From the NCBI RefSeq assembly GCF_036242395.1, contig NZ_CP108458.1, positions 2,914,001 through 2,978,000 on the forward strand: a stretch of 64,000 bases of DNA, read 5' to 3'. Made by a program: the position numbers and the translations under genes. The DNA comes from Kitasatospora sp. NBC_01266. Lineage in GTDB: Bacteria > Actinomycetota > Actinomycetes > Streptomycetales > Streptomycetaceae. Below, in pieces: positions 34,290 through 44,280 of this stretch (within the stretch, counting starts at the first letter, position 1; the number at the start of each line of letters is the position of its first letter). Under the pieces are notes generated by a model. The model made no database searches. It had not been told where the DNA came from and saw nothing but the letters and a program-made list of their open reading frames with translations.

Positions 34290-35624
34290 TCAGGCCGGGT
34301 CCGCGCCCGCCGGCAGCTCGTCCGACCCGCCCGGCCCCACCGGGGTCGCCACCACCGTGCCGATCCGGTTGCGCCGCCCGGCCGAGCTCTCGGCGGTCAG
34401 CCGGATCGCCTTGAGCCCGGCGGGGCCGTCCTCGGGCACCGGGATCTCGCAGGCAGAACCGGGGATCGGCACCCGGCCCAGGTGCTTGGCGAGCAGCCCG
34501 CCGACCGTCTCGACGTCCTCGTCCACCAGCTCGATGCCGAACAGCTCGCCGAGGTCCTCGACCAGCAGCCGGGCGGTGATCCGGAACGAGCCGTCGCCGA
34601 GGTCCTCGACGGGGGCGATCTCCCGGTCGTACTCGTCGGTGATCTCGCCGACGATCTCCTCCAGGATGTCCTCGATGGTGACCAGCCCGGCCGTGCCGCC
34701 GTACTCGTCGATCACGATCGCCACGTGCGAGCGCATCTGCTGCATCTCGCGCAGCAGGTCGTCCACCGGCTTGCTGTCCGGGATGAAGACGGCCGGGCGC
34801 ATCACGGTGTCCACCTGGTCGGACTCCGCCTCGGGGTTCACGTGGGTGCGCCGGACCAGGTCCTTGAGGTAGACGATGCCGACCACGTCGTCCTCGTTGT
34901 CGCCGACCACCGGTATCCGCGAGAAGCCCGAGCGCAGGGCCAGGGTCAGGGTCTGACGGACCGTCTTGTGCCGCTCGATCATCACCAGGTCGGTGCGCGG
35001 CACCATCACCTCGCGCACGATGGTGTCGCCCAGCTCGAAGACGGAGTGCACCATCCGGCGCTCGTCGTCCTCGATCAGGTCGTCCTTCTCGGCCAGGTCG
35101 ACCAGCGCGCGCAGCTCGGCCTCGGAGGCGAACGGGCCCTCCCGGTAGCCCTTGCCCGGGGTGAGCGCGTTGCCCAGCAGGATCAGCAGCCGCGGGATGG
35201 GCCCCAGGATCCGGGCCAGCGGCAGCAGCACGAAGGAGGCGGCGGTCGCGGTGGTCAGCGGGTGCTGGCGGCCGATGGTGCGCGGCGAGACGCCGACCGC
35301 CACGAAGGAGACCAGCACCATCACCCCGAAGGCCAGCAGGATCGCCTGCCAGGTCTGCTGGAGGTTGCGCACGCAGACCACGGTGACCAGGACCGCCGCC
35401 GCCATCTCGCTGGCCACCCGGATCAGGGTGGCCAGGTTGAGGTAGCGGATCGAGTCGCTGGCCAGCGTCAGCAGCCGGGTCGCGCCGCGCCGGCCGTTGC
35501 GCACGGCCTCCTCGGCGCGGAACCGCGAGACCCGGGAGATGCCCGCCTCGGCGCAGGCGGCCAGCCAGCCCAGCACGACCAGCAGGCACGCCCCGACCAG
35601 GAAAGTCGTACTGTCACCCGTCAT
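34290..35624 (-). CDS. CNNM/CorC-type transmembrane CBS-domain protein (hemolysin family)
   Basis: The 444-residue protein has an N-terminal CNNM membrane domain (about three to four helices up to residue 165), a pair of CBS domains (EVMVPRTDLVMIE ... SGFSRIPVVGDNEDDVVGIVYLKDL, and MQQMRSHVAIVIDEYGGTAGLVTIEDILEEIVGEI; in parts) and a C-terminal CorC_HlyC domain. Members are linked to magnesium or cobalt efflux. It begins 4 bp after the ybeY stop, in the order phoH-ybeY-cbs that is widespread in actinobacteria. Confidence 0.9.
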   Translation of the reverse strand: MTGDSTTFLVGACLLVVLGWLAACAEAGISRVSRFRAEEAVRNGRRGATRLLTLASDSIRYLNLATLIRVASEMAAAVLVTVVCVRNLQQTWQAILLAFGVMVLVSFVAVGVSPRTIGRQHPLTTATAASFVLLPLARILGPIPRLLILLGNALTPGKGYREGPFASEAELRALVDLAEKDDLIEDDERRMVHSVFELGDTIVREVMVPRTDLVMIERHKTVRQTLTLALRSGFSRIPVVGDNEDDVVGIVYLKDLVRRTHVNPEAESDQVDTVMRPAVFIPDSKPVDDLLREMQQMRSHVAIVIDEYGGTAGLVTIEDILEEIVGEITDEYDREIAPVEDLGDGSFRITARLLVEDLGELFGIELVDEDVETVGGLLAKHLGRVPIPGSACEIPVPEDGPAGLKAIRLTAESSAGRRNRIGTVVATPVGPGGSDELPAGADPA

Positions 35625-35628
35625 CGGA

Positions 35629-36123
35629 TCAGTGGGTGGTGGGTGCCGGGGAGATCCCCGACAGCCCGCGACCGGCCCGCCAGTCGTCGAGGATCCGCTT
35701 CTGGAGGGCGAACATGGTCTGCTCCTCCTCCGGCTCCTCGTGGTCGTAGCCGAGCACGTGCAGCACCCCGTGGACGGTGAGCAGTTGCAGCTCCTCGTCC
35801 ATCGAGTGCTCGGAGGGGGCGGCCAGGCCCTGGGCCTTGGCCACCTCGGGGCAGAGCACGATGTCGCCGAGCAGGCCCTGCGGCAGGTCCTCGCCCTCCT
35901 TGCCGGGACGCAGCTCGTCCATCGGGAAGGACATCACGTCGGTGGGCCCGGGCAGGTCCATCCACTGGATGTGCAGCTGCTCCATCGCCTCGGCGTCCAC
36001 GAGGATCACGGACAGTTCGGACAGCGGGTGGATCCGCATCTTGTCGAGGGCGAAGCGGGCGACGTCGAGGATGGACTCCTCGTCGGCCTCCCAGCCGGAC
36101 TCGTTGGCGATGTCGATGGACAT
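35629..36123 (-). CDS. ybeY: Endoribonuclease YbeY
   Basis: The 164-residue protein has the metal motif [11 protein letters not shown] with His118, His122 and His128 binding zinc. YbeY is a single-strand endoribonuclease acting in 16S rRNA maturation and ribosome quality control. It lies 14 bp after phoH and 4 bp before the CBS-protein gene, in a single operon. The start is the ATG at 36123 ([12 protein letters not shown]), as in other streptomycetes. Confidence 0.95.
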   Translation of the reverse strand: MSIDIANESGWEADEESILDVARFALDKMRIHPLSELSVILVDAEAMEQLHIQWMDLPGPTDVMSFPMDELRPGKEGEDLPQGLLGDIVLCPEVAKAQGLAAPSEHSMDEELQLLTVHGVLHVLGYDHEEPEEEQTMFALQKRILDDWRAGRGLSGISPAPTTH

Positions 36124-36137
36124 GGAGCGGTGTCGAC

Positions 36138-37274
36138 TCAGCTTTCGGTGCGATGGGGCTGGCGGGGCGTGCGGGCACGGGGGCCGCGCGGGGCGGTCTT
36201 GCGCGAGGGCCGGTCGGAGGGGGCGCGGTCGGCGTCCTCGCCGTTCTCGGCGTCCCAGCGCTCGTAGGCGTCGACGATCCGGCCGACCAGCTTGTGGCGG
36301 ACCACGTCGGTGCTGGTCAGGATCGAGAAGTGGATGTCCGGGACGCCGGCCAGGATCTCCTGGACCACCTTGAGACCGCTGCGGGTACCGCCGGGCAGGT
36401 CGATCTGGCTGGTGTCACCGGTGACCACGACCCGGGAGTTGAAGCCCAGGCGGGTCAGGAACATCTTCATCTGCTCGGGCGAGGTGTTCTGCGCCTCGTC
36501 CAGGATGATGAAGGCGTCGTTCAGGGTGCGGCCGCGCATGTAGGCGAGCGGGGCGACCTCGATGGTGCCGGCGGCCATCAGCCGCGGGATCGAGTCCGGG
36601 TCCATCATGTCGTGCAGCGCGTCGTACAGCGGGCGCAGGTACGGGTCGATCTTCTCGTAGAGGGTGCCGGGCAGGAACCCGAGCCGCTCGCCGGCCTCCA
36701 CCGCCGGGCGGGTCAGGATGATCCGGTTGACCTCCTTGGCCTGCAGCGCCTGCACGGCCTTGGCCATCGCCAGGTAGGTCTTGCCGGTGCCGGCCGGGCC
36801 GATCCCGAAGGTGATGGTGTGCCGGTCGATCGCGTCGACGTAGCTCTTCTGGTTGACCGTCTTGGGGCGGATGGTGCGGCCCCGGTTGGAGAGGATGCTC
36901 TGGGTGAAGACCGCCGACGGGCTGATGGCGCCGTCCGGGTCGCCGGCCGCGCCCTTGAGCATCGCGATCGACCGCTCCACGGAGTCCTCGGTCAGCGGCT
37001 GGCCGGTGCGCAGCACCAGCATCATCTCGCTGAACAGCTGCTTGACCAGGGCGATGTCGGCGCGGTTGCCGGTCGCGGTCACCTCGTTGCCCCGGACGTG
37101 GATGTCGGTGTCCGGGAAGGAGCGCTCGATCACCCTCAGGAGGGAGTCGGTGGCACCGAGCAGGGTGACCATCGGGTGCTTCTCGGGGATCACGATCCGG
37201 GCGGTCGATCCGTCGCCGCCCGGTGCGCTGGTCCGGGCGCTGGTCTGTGCGGTGTCACTCATCGGTTCGCTCAT
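36138..37274 (-). CDS. phoH: PhoH family ATPase
   Basis: The 378-residue protein has an N-terminal KH-like part ([20 protein letters not shown]), Walker [12 protein letters not shown], and Walker [10 protein letters not shown], with a basic C-terminal tail. PhoH-like proteins are predicted RNA-dependent ATPases working with YbeY, the next gene. Starts at 37274 or 37262 (MSDTAQTS) are both possible. It heads the phoH-ybeY-cbs operon. Confidence 0.93.
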   Translation of the reverse strand: MSEPMSDTAQTSARTSAPGGDGSTARIVIPEKHPMVTLLGATDSLLRVIERSFPDTDIHVRGNEVTATGNRADIALVKQLFSEMMLVLRTGQPLTEDSVERSIAMLKGAAGDPDGAISPSAVFTQSILSNRGRTIRPKTVNQKSYVDAIDRHTITFGIGPAGTGKTYLAMAKAVQALQAKEVNRIILTRPAVEAGERLGFLPGTLYEKIDPYLRPLYDALHDMMDPDSIPRLMAAGTIEVAPLAYMRGRTLNDAFIILDEAQNTSPEQMKMFLTRLGFNSRVVVTGDTSQIDLPGGTRSGLKVVQEILAGVPDIHFSILTSTDVVRHKLVGRIVDAYERWDAENGEDADRAPSDRPSRKTAPRGPRARTPRQPHRTES

Positions 37275-37429
37275 GGGTTGGCGCTGAGGCCTGCCTCATC
37301 CCATCCGTGTCTCGGGGTGCCGCTCGGTCGGTGCCGGGGTCACCAGGGTACGCCGCGCAGGTGTTCGCTGTGACGCGGCCCGATCGATGGTGGGCCAGTT
37401 CCGCCCTGGACGCCAGCGGATTTCGGCCC

Positions 37430-38347
37430 TCATCGGCGTGCCGGCAGCGGGATCCGGGCCAGATCCTCGGCGACCACCAGCTCGCCGTCGAAGTGCGCCC
37501 GGGCCTCGGCGAGGTGGCCCGCCAGGTCGGGGTAGCGCTGGGAGAAGTGGGTCAGCACCAGGGTCCGCACGCCCGCCCGGGCGGCCAACTGGGCCGCCTG
37601 CCCGGCGGTGAGGTGGCCGTGCTGCTCGGCCAGCTGCGCGTCGGCGGCCAGGAAGGTGGCTTCGGCGACCAGCAGGTCGGCGCCCTCGGCCAGGGCTTCG
37701 GCGCCCGGACAGAGCCGGGTGTCCATCACGAAGGCGAAGCGCTGACCGCGCCGCACCTCGCTGACCTCCGCCAGGGTGACCTGGCGCCCGTCCAGTTCGA
37801 CCGCGCCGGTGCGCTGCAGCTGCCCCACCGCGGGTCCGCGCAGGCCGAGCGCGGCCAGCTTCTCGGGCAGCAGGCGACGGCCGTCGGGCTCGGTCAGGCG
37901 GTAGCCGAAGGCCTCCACCGGGTGCGAGAGCCTGATCGCCTCCAGGGTGAAGGCCGCGCCCTCGGTGGGCAGCTGGCCGGCCTCGGCGATCGGGTGCGGG
38001 CGCAGCTCGGCCGTCTCGTGGAAGGCGGTGGCCTGCCGCAGCCGGTCGAAGTACTGCTGCCCACTGGCCGGGTAGTAGGCGTGCACCGGGTGCGGGACCT
38101 GGTCCAGGTTGATCCGCTGGACCACGCCGGCCAGGCCCAGACTGTGGTCGCCGTGGAAGTGGGTGACGCAGATCCGGGTCAGGTCGGTGGCCGAGACCCC
38201 GGCGTACTGCATCTGCCGCTGGGTCCCCTCCCCCGGATCGAAGAGCAGGCCCTCGCCGTCCCAGCGCAGCAGGTAGCCGTTGTGGTTGCGATGCCGGGTG
38301 GGCACCTGGCTGGCCGTGCCGAGGACGACGAGTTCGCGCTGTGACAC
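37430..38347 (-). CDS. rnz: Ribonuclease Z
   Basis: The 305-residue metallo-beta-lactamase fold protein has [10 protein letters not shown] as the zinc motif, [19 protein letters not shown] at the N-terminus, [12 protein letters not shown] and THFSQRYPD later, all typical of RNase Z. It cleaves the 3' trailer of tRNA precursors. The start is a GTG at 38347, shortly after the HIT gene stop at 38352, so the two are probably co-transcribed. Confidence 0.94.
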   Translation of the reverse strand: MSQRELVVLGTASQVPTRHRNHNGYLLRWDGEGLLFDPGEGTQRQMQYAGVSATDLTRICVTHFHGDHSLGLAGVVQRINLDQVPHPVHAYYPASGQQYFDRLRQATAFHETAELRPHPIAEAGQLPTEGAAFTLEAIRLSHPVEAFGYRLTEPDGRRLLPEKLAALGLRGPAVGQLQRTGAVELDGRQVTLAEVSEVRRGQRFAFVMDTRLCPGAEALAEGADLLVAEATFLAADAQLAEQHGHLTAGQAAQLAARAGVRTLVLTHFSQRYPDLAGHLAEARAHFDGELVVAEDLARIPLPARR

Positions 38348-38351
38348 CGGA

Positions 38352-38705
38352 TCAGACCATGCCCTCGCGCAGCGGCTTGCCGCCCAGCACGTGGACGTGC
38401 GCGTGGAAGATGGTCTGGCCCGCCCCGGCACCGGTGTTGAAGATCAGCCGGTAGGCGTCCAGGCCCTCGTCCCGGGCCACCTCGCCCGCCTCGGTGAGCA
38501 GTTCGGCCGCGGCCTGCGGCTCGGCGGCGGCCAGCGCGGCGGCGTTCGGGTAGTGGACGTGCGGGATCACCAGCACGTGGGTCGGGGCCTGTGGGTTGAT
38601 GTCCCGGAAGGCGATGGTGTGCTCGGTCTTGCGGACCACCGTGGCCGGGATCTCGCCCGCCACGATCTTGCAGAACAGGCAGTCCGCCTGCGGCTCGCCG
38701 GCCAT
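38352..38705 (-). CDS. HIT family protein (HinT-like)
   Basis: The 117-residue protein has [16 protein letters not shown] at its N-terminus and the histidine triad HAHVHVLGG near the C-terminus, the active site of HinT-type nucleoside phosphoramidases. The Cys pair (CLFC) may hold zinc. It is followed after 4 bp by rnz and preceded by a palindromic terminator, so it begins this transcript. Confidence 0.94.
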   Translation of the reverse strand: MAGEPQADCLFCKIVAGEIPATVVRKTEHTIAFRDINPQAPTHVLVIPHVHYPNAAALAAAEPQAAAELLTEAGEVARDEGLDAYRLIFNTGAGAGQTIFHAHVHVLGGKPLREGMV

Positions 38706-38766
38706 CGGGGTCTCCTCGCACGTGAGCGTGGTGGTGTGCTGTGGCTGTCTTCTGACGGACCGCAGC

Positions 38767-38791
38767 CTAGGGTCTGTCAGACAGACCCTAG
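38767..38791. terminator. Perfect palindromic hairpin
   Basis: CTAGGGTCTGTC (38767-38778) and GACAGACCCTAG (38780-38791) are exact complements around a single A. It lies 42 bp after the stop of the S41 protease gene and upstream of the HIT gene. Confidence 0.75.
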
Positions 38792-38832
38792 CGGGGGGAG
38801 CGCCGCCGGTGTCCCTCCCCCCGCTCGCCGGG

Positions 38833-41800
38833 TCAGAGCTCCGGCAGCGGCGGCGGGGTCTTGGCCGGGGTCGCCGCCAGCGAGGCCAGCGCGATCCGCA
38901 CTCCCTCGGCCAGTTGCGGGTCGCGGCCCGCCGCCCAGTCGTGCGGCGCGATCGGCACCTCGACGTCGGGGGTGACGCCGCGGTTCTCCAGGCCCCAGCC
39001 GTAACCCTCCAGCCAGGTCGCGTACTTGGGCTGGGTCACCCCGGTGCCGTCGATCAGGTCGTACTTGCCGTCGATCCCGATCACCCCGCCCCAGGTGCGG
39101 GTGCCGACCACCGGGCCGATGCCCAGGGCCTGGATCGCGGCGTTGACCACGTCGCCGTCCGAGCCGGCGTGCTCGTCGGCCAGCGCCACCACCGGGCCGC
39201 GCGGCGCCTCGCCGGGGTAGGGCTCGGCGGTCGCCATGCCGCGGCCGTAGCCCCAGCCGATGATCCGGCGGGAGAGCTTCTCGATGATCAGCTGGGAGGT
39301 GTGGCCGCCCCGGTTCTCCCGCAGGTCGACCACCAGGCCCTCCTTGGCCAGCTCCACCCGCAGGTCGCGGTGGAGCTGGGCCCAGCCGCCGCTCATCATG
39401 TCCGGGATGTGCAGGTAGCCGAGCCGCCCCTCGGAGAGCCGGCGCACCTCGGCCCGGCGCCCGGCCACCCAGTCGTGGTAGCGCAGCGCCTCGTCGTCGG
39501 CGAGCGGCACCGCCACCGGGTGGCGCACGGTGCCGTCGGCGTGCCGGACGGTCAGCTCGACCGGCTGTCCGGCCGTGCCGGCCAGCAGCGGGGCCGGCCC
39601 GGTCACCGGGTCGACCGGGCGGCCGTCCACCGCGAGCAGCGCGTCGCCGGCCCGCACCGCGACCCCGGGGGCCAGCAGCGGCGAGCGGGCCCTGGGGTCG
39701 GAGGACTCGCCGGGCAGGATCCGGGCGATCCGCCAGACCTCGCCGTCGCGCACCAGGTCGGCCCCGAGCAGGCCCTGCGGCCGGGAGGCGGCCGCGCCGC
39801 GCACGTGCGGCGTGATGTAGGCGTGCGAGGTGCCCAGCTCGCCGACCACCTCCCAGAGCAGGTCGACCAGGTCGTCGTGCGAGCCGAGCCGCTCGACCAG
39901 CGGGCGGTAGCGGTCCAGCACCCCGGCCCAGTCCACCCCGCTCAGGTCGGCGCGCCAGAAGTTGTCGCGCATCAGGCGGCCGTTCTCCTCGAACATCTGC
40001 CGCCACTCGGCCGCCGGGTCGATGGTGACCCGCAGCCGCCCCAGGTCCACCCGGGTCTCGTCGTCCTCGCCGGGCTTGCGGTCGGCCGGGACGATCCGCA
40101 GCTCGCCGCCGTCCAGCACGGCGAGCCGGTTGCCGTCGCCGCTGACCGCGAAGCCGTCCAGGCTCTCCGCCAGCTGCTCGGCCCGCTGCTTGAGCAGGTC
40201 GAAGCGCTCCAGCACCGGCCCCGGGCGCTCGTCGTCCGGGGTGGCGGCGTCGTCGCCGAGTTCACCGACCACCGGGTACCTGGTCCAGAGCACGCCGTCC
40301 TTGGCCGTCCTGAGCACGCCGAACCGGCCGCCCTCGACCGGGAACGGGACGATCCGGTCGGCCAGCCCCGCCAGGTCGACGGTGGTGGCCGGCACGTCCG
40401 GCTTCTCGGTGGCCGCGGCGCCCTCGGCCCCCTCGACCGGCTCGGTGCCCTCCTCGGGCTTCTCCGCCGTCTTCTCCTCGGGCTCCTCCGTCCCCTCGGC
40501 GGGCCGCCCCCCGCGCCGGGGGCCGAACGGCGAAGGCGTCTCGGCGGCCAGCGTGACCAGGTACGGGCGGGCGCCGGTGGGGAAGCCCAGGTCGAAGCTG
40601 TGCGCGTCGTAGACCGGGTCGAAGTTGCGCAGCGAGAGGAAGGCGAGGTGCTTGCCGTCGGCGGTGAAGGCGGGCGATGTGTCGACAAATCGCTGCGGGG
40701 TGGCCTCGCTGACGGTGCCCGAGGCGAGTTCGGCGAGCATGATCTGGCGCAGCGACCAGGGGCCCAGGGCCGGCTGGGACCAGGCCAGCCAGGCCGCGTC
40801 GGGGCTGAAGGCCAACCCGGTGACCTCACCGTCGACGCTGCGGGCCAGCTCGCGCACCGCGCCGTCGGCCAGCGTGACCAGCAGCACCCGGCCGTCGGCC
40901 GCGGCCACCGCCGCCTGCCGGCCGTCGGGGGCGACCAGCAGGCCCAGTACCCGGCCCAGCTCGCCCGCCGCGAGCCGGCTGCGCTCGCCGGCCAGCACGT
41001 CGGGCGCGTACTCCAGCGCGTCCTCGCCCTCGACGTCGGTCACCCAGAGCGCACCCTGTGCCTCGCCCTCGGCGGTCGGCGGGACCACCCGGGCCAGCCG
41101 GGCCCGGGTGCCCGGGGTCTCGTCCAGCACCCGGGCCGGACCCTCCCGGTGGGTCAGCCAGTGCACGGTGCCGCGCACCACCACGGCGGCGGCGCGCGCG
41201 GTGGCGTCCGGGGCGGCCGAGCCGAGCCAGCCGGTGGCGGCCAGCGGGTAGCCGCGGCGCCCGGAGCGCGGGCCGGCCGGGCGCACCTCCAGGCGCCGCG
41301 GCCGGGCCTTGCCGTCCAGCGAGTCGAGCAGCCACAGGTCGCCGCCGCTGTGCCAGACCACCCGGGTGCCGTCGGTACCGGCGTTGCGGGCGTAGAACGG
41401 GCTGTCGAGGTCGGTGTGGCGGCGCAGCTGCGAGCCGTCGGGACGGCTGGAGTAGAGCTGCCCGCTGCCCTCGTGGTCGCTCAGGAAGGCGATCCGGTCG
41501 CCCACCCAGAGCGGCGACTCGATGTTGCCGTCCAACTCCTGGTGCACCCGGGCGAACTCGCCGCCGGTGGTGCCGAGCCACAGGCGCCCGGCGGTACCGC
41601 CCCGGTACCGCTTCCAGCGGGCCGGCTCCATGCTGACCGCGGAGAGCAGCAGCACCCGCTCGCCGTCGCCCGGCCCCTCGAAGGCCAGGTTGCCGATCGG
41701 CCCGAACGGCAGCCGGCGCGGCTGGCCGCCGTCCAGCGGGACGGCGAAGGCCCAGCTCTGACGGGCCGTCGACTGGCCCGCACTGGTGATCGCCACCGGC

Positions 41801-42120
41801 TCGCCCTGCGGGGTCCAGCCGCGCAGCCTGCTGCGCCCGGTGTGTCCCCAGTGGGTGAGTCGGCTGGCCTCGCCGCCGTCGACCGGGGCCGCGTAGACCT
41901 CCGCCGAGCCGTCCCGGGTGGAGGTCCAGGCGATCAGGCGGCCGTCCGGGGAGAAGCGCGGGTGGGAGACCGGTGAGCGGTCGGCGGTCAGCCGCCAGGC
42001 TCGGCCACCGTCCAGCGGGGCGAGCCAGATGTCGTCCTCGGCGACGAAGGTCACCAGGTCGCCGTGCAGGTGCGGGTGGCGCAGGTAGGCGCCCGCTGGG
42101 GTGCTGTCGGTATCCGTCAC
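38833..42120 (-). CDS. Tricorn-type S41 peptidase, 1,095 aa
   Basis: The protein has a long N-terminal beta-propeller region (repeated blades such as SHPRFSPDGRLIAWTS and FSPDAAWLAWSQ, about residues 1-680) with an acidic low-complexity linker near 530-570, then a PDZ-like domain and a C-terminal S41 peptidase domain with VVDLRENRGGH and ADEHAGSDGDVV, the latter carrying the likely nucleophilic Ser. This is the architecture of tricorn protease, which trims peptides released by the proteasome. No signal peptide is present. It stands alone, bounded by a hairpin downstream. Confidence 0.9.
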   Translation of the reverse strand: MTDTDSTPAGAYLRHPHLHGDLVTFVAEDDIWLAPLDGGRAWRLTADRSPVSHPRFSPDGRLIAWTSTRDGSAEVYAAPVDGGEASRLTHWGHTGRSRLRGWTPQGEPVAITSAGQSTARQSWAFAVPLDGGQPRRLPFGPIGNLAFEGPGDGERVLLLSAVSMEPARWKRYRGGTAGRLWLGTTGGEFARVHQELDGNIESPLWVGDRIAFLSDHEGSGQLYSSRPDGSQLRRHTDLDSPFYARNAGTDGTRVVWHSGGDLWLLDSLDGKARPRRLEVRPAGPRSGRRGYPLAATGWLGSAAPDATARAAAVVVRGTVHWLTHREGPARVLDETPGTRARLARVVPPTAEGEAQGALWVTDVEGEDALEYAPDVLAGERSRLAAGELGRVLGLLVAPDGRQAAVAAADGRVLLVTLADGAVRELARSVDGEVTGLAFSPDAAWLAWSQPALGPWSLRQIMLAELASGTVSEATPQRFVDTSPAFTADGKHLAFLSLRNFDPVYDAHSFDLGFPTGARPYLVTLAAETPSPFGPRRGGRPAEGTEEPEEKTAEKPEEGTEPVEGAEGAAATEKPDVPATTVDLAGLADRIVPFPVEGGRFGVLRTAKDGVLWTRYPVVGELGDDAATPDDERPGPVLERFDLLKQRAEQLAESLDGFAVSGDGNRLAVLDGGELRIVPADRKPGEDDETRVDLGRLRVTIDPAAEWRQMFEENGRLMRDNFWRADLSGVDWAGVLDRYRPLVERLGSHDDLVDLLWEVVGELGTSHAYITPHVRGAAASRPQGLLGADLVRDGEVWRIARILPGESSDPRARSPLLAPGVAVRAGDALLAVDGRPVDPVTGPAPLLAGTAGQPVELTVRHADGTVRHPVAVPLADDEALRYHDWVAGRRAEVRRLSEGRLGYLHIPDMMSGGWAQLHRDLRVELAKEGLVVDLRENRGGHTSQLIIEKLSRRIIGWGYGRGMATAEPYPGEAPRGPVVALADEHAGSDGDVVNAAIQALGIGPVVGTRTWGGVIGIDGKYDLIDGTGVTQPKYATWLEGYGWGLENRGVTPDVEVPIAPHDWAAGRDPQLAEGVRIALASLAATPAKTPPPLPEL

Positions 42121-42192
42121 TGCGTCAGGTTATGCAGCCCGGGGCGGCTGGGACCAGCGATTCCCAGGAGCCGGAGGAGGCCACCGGCCTTC

Positions 42193-42222
42193 GGCCGCTC
42201 GGTCGTTGGCCGCTCGGTCGTC
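42193..42222. repeat. 15-bp direct repeat, two copies
   Basis: GGCCGCTCGGTCGTT (42193-42207) and GGCCGCTCGGTCGTC (42208-42222) follow each other in the gap between the S41 protease start and the rsmE end. This gap holds no gene. Confidence 0.55.
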
Positions 42223-42240
42223 GGCGAGGCGGCCGCGCGG

Positions 42241-42990
42241 TCAGGACCAGCGACCGGTGCGGCCGAGCAGCAGGGCGCCCGCGGCCACCCCCGCCGTGGA
42301 GGTGCGCAGCACCGAGGGGCCCAGCCGGTAGGGCTTGGCGCCCGCCTCGGCGAAGGCGGCCAGCTCCTCGGGGCTCACCCCGCCCTCCGGACCGACGATC
42401 AGCACCAGTTCGCCGCGCTCCGGCAGCTCGGCGGCGGCCAGCGGCTCGGCGCCCTCCTCGTGCAGCACCGCCGCGAACGCCGCCGCGGCCAGCAGCGGAG
42501 CCAGCTGACGGGTCGTCATCGGCTCGCGCACCTCGGGAAAGCGCAGCCGGCGCGACTGCTTGCCCGCCTCGCGGGCGGTGGCCCGCCACTTGGCCAGCGC
42601 CTTGGCGCCGCGCTCGCCCTTCCACTGGGTGATGCAGCGCGACGCCGACCAGGGGATCACCACGTCGACGCCGACCTCGGTCATGGTCTCCACCGCCAGC
42701 TCGCCCCGGTCGCCCTTGGGCAGCGCCTGGACCACGGTGATCCGCGGCTGCGGCTCGGCCTCGGCGCGCAGCTCGGTGAGCGTGACGTCCAGCGCGTCCT
42801 TGCCGTGCACGGCGCTGACGGTGCCGTGGCCGCCCAGCCCCAGACCGTCGGTCAGGGTGACCGGCTCGCCGGGCTCCAGCCGCTTCACGGCGGCGGCGTG
42901 CCGCCCCTCGGGTCCGTCCAGGCGGACCACGGCGCCGGGCGCGGCGGTGGCCAGCAGGGGCGTCTCGACGACGAAGACGGGTGCGGTCAT
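42241..42990 (-). CDS. rsmE: 16S rRNA (uracil-1498-N3)-methyltransferase
   Basis: The 249-residue SPOUT methyltransferase has the expected layout: an N-terminal PUA-like part with EGRHAAAVKRLEPGE, then QALPKGDRGELAVETMTEVGVD, and the knot region LIVGPEGGVSPEE followed by LGPSVLRTSTAGVAA. It methylates 16S rRNA U1498. The ATG at 42990 (MTAPVFVVETP) is preferred over a longer frame with a non-conserved tail. It follows dnaJ after a hairpin, in the order hrcA-dnaJ-rsmE seen in many bacteria. Confidence 0.94.
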   Translation of the reverse strand: MTAPVFVVETPLLATAAPGAVVRLDGPEGRHAAAVKRLEPGEPVTLTDGLGLGGHGTVSAVHGKDALDVTLTELRAEAEPQPRITVVQALPKGDRGELAVETMTEVGVDVVIPWSASRCITQWKGERGAKALAKWRATAREAGKQSRRLRFPEVREPMTTRQLAPLLAAAAFAAVLHEEGAEPLAAAELPERGELVLIVGPEGGVSPEELAAFAEAGAKPYRLGPSVLRTSTAGVAAGALLLGRTGRWS

Positions 42991-43013
42991 GGCGCGCGCT
43001 CCTCGAAACGGGT

Positions 43014-43045
43014 CGGGGTGGGCCCGTTGTGCCGGGCCCACCCCG
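43014..43045 (-). terminator. Hairpin between dnaJ and rsmE
   Basis: Arms CGGGGTGGGCCCG (43014-43026) and CGGGCCCACCCCG (43033-43045) form a perfect 13-bp stem with a six-base loop. It may end or attenuate the heat-shock transcript before rsmE. Confidence 0.75.
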
Positions 43046-43062
43046 AGAGAGTTGGTGACCGC

Positions 43063-44208
43063 TCAGCGGCCGTTGAAGGCGTCCTTCAGCCGGGAGAACA
43101 GCCCCTGCTGCCCCGGCGCGAAGTGGCCCGAGGGCCGCTCCTCGCCGCGCAGCACCGCCAGTCGACGCAGCAGGTCCTCCTGCTCGGGGTCGAGCTTGGT
43201 GGGCGTCTGCACCTCGACATGCACTATCAGGTCGCCCCGGCCGCCCCCGCGCAGGTGGGTGACGCCCCGTCCGTGCAGCGGGATCGACTGGCCGGACTGG
43301 GTGCCGGGCCGGATGTCGACCTCCTCCGGGCCGTCCAGCGTCTGCAGCGGCACCTGGGTGCCGAGCGAGGCGGCCGTCATCGGGATGGTCACCGTGCAGT
43401 GCAGGTCGTCGCCGCGGCGCTGGAAGGTGGGGTGGTTGGTCTCGGCGATCTCCACGTAGAGGTCGCCGGCCGGGCCGCCGCCGGGGCCGACCTCGCCCTC
43501 GCCGGCCAGCTGGATCCGGGTGCCGTTGTCGACACCGGCGGGGATCTTGACGGTGAGGGTGCGCCGGGCCCGGACCCGGCCGTCGCCCGCGCACTCGGGG
43601 CAGGGCGTGGGGACCACGGTGCCGAAGCCCTGGCACTGCGGGCACGGGCGGGAGGTCATGACCTGGCCCAGGAAGGACCGGGTGACCTGCGAGACCTCGC
43701 CCTTGCCGCGGCACATGTCACAGGTCTGCGCCGAGGTGCCAGGGGCCGCGCCCTCGCCGGAGCAGGTGGTGCAGGTGACGGCCGTGTCGACCTGGAGTTC
43801 CTTGGTGGTGCCGAAGGTGGCCTCATCCAGGGTGATCTCCAGCCGGATCATGGCGTCCTGGCCGCGCCGGGTGCGCGAGCGCGGGCCGCGCTGACCGGCG
43901 GCCGCGCCGAAGAAGGCGTCCATGATGTCGGAGAAGCCGAAGCCCGCCGCGCCGGCGCCGAAGCCGCCCGCGCCACCGCCGCCGTTCGGCGACAGCGGAT
44001 CCCCGCCCAGGTCGTAGACCTGCCGCTTGGCCGGATCCGAGAGCACCTCGTAAGCGGCGTTGATCTCCTTGAACCGCTCCTGCGTCTTCGGGTCCGGGTT
44101 GACGTCCGGGTGCAGTTCACGGGCGAGGCGCCGGAACGCCTTCTTGATCTCGTCCTGCCCCGCGTCCCGTCGGACGCCGAGTACCGCGTAGTAGTCCGTG
44201 GCCACCAA
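43063..44208 (-). CDS. dnaJ: Molecular chaperone DnaJ
   Basis: The 381-residue co-chaperone has an N-terminal J domain with HPD (33-35), a Gly-rich segment (GGGGAGGFGAG), four zinc repeats (CTTCSGEG, CDMCRGKG, CPQCQGFG, CPECAGDG) and C-terminal substrate-binding domains. It stimulates DnaK. In streptomycetes this copy is co-transcribed with hrcA and repressed by HrcA through CIRCE. The start at 44208 gives MVATDYYAVLGV. Confidence 0.96.
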   Translation of the reverse strand: MVATDYYAVLGVRRDAGQDEIKKAFRRLARELHPDVNPDPKTQERFKEINAAYEVLSDPAKRQVYDLGGDPLSPNGGGGAGGFGAGAAGFGFSDIMDAFFGAAAGQRGPRSRTRRGQDAMIRLEITLDEATFGTTKELQVDTAVTCTTCSGEGAAPGTSAQTCDMCRGKGEVSQVTRSFLGQVMTSRPCPQCQGFGTVVPTPCPECAGDGRVRARRTLTVKIPAGVDNGTRIQLAGEGEVGPGGGPAGDLYVEIAETNHPTFQRRGDDLHCTVTIPMTAASLGTQVPLQTLDGPEEVDIRPGTQSGQSIPLHGRGVTHLRGGGRGDLIVHVEVQTPTKLDPEQEDLLRRLAVLRGEERPSGHFAPGQQGLFSRLKDAFNGR

Positions 44209-44255
44209 TTGCTCCGCTTGTTCTGCCTGTGGAAAGTCCTGCTGCGACTGGGTTG

Positions 44256-44273
44256 CCTACTAAATCTAGTAGG
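44256..44273 (-). other. Short hairpin between hrcA and dnaJ
   Basis: CCTACTA (44256-44262) and TAGTAGG (44267-44273) pair around AATC in the 72-bp gap. It may modulate dnaJ translation or mark a processing site. Confidence 0.4.
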
Positions 44274-44280
44274 GGTGCTG

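Noticed and set aside
38596..41976. 1,126-codon + strand frame over the S41 protease
   Set aside because: Antisense shadow of the tricorn-type protease gene.
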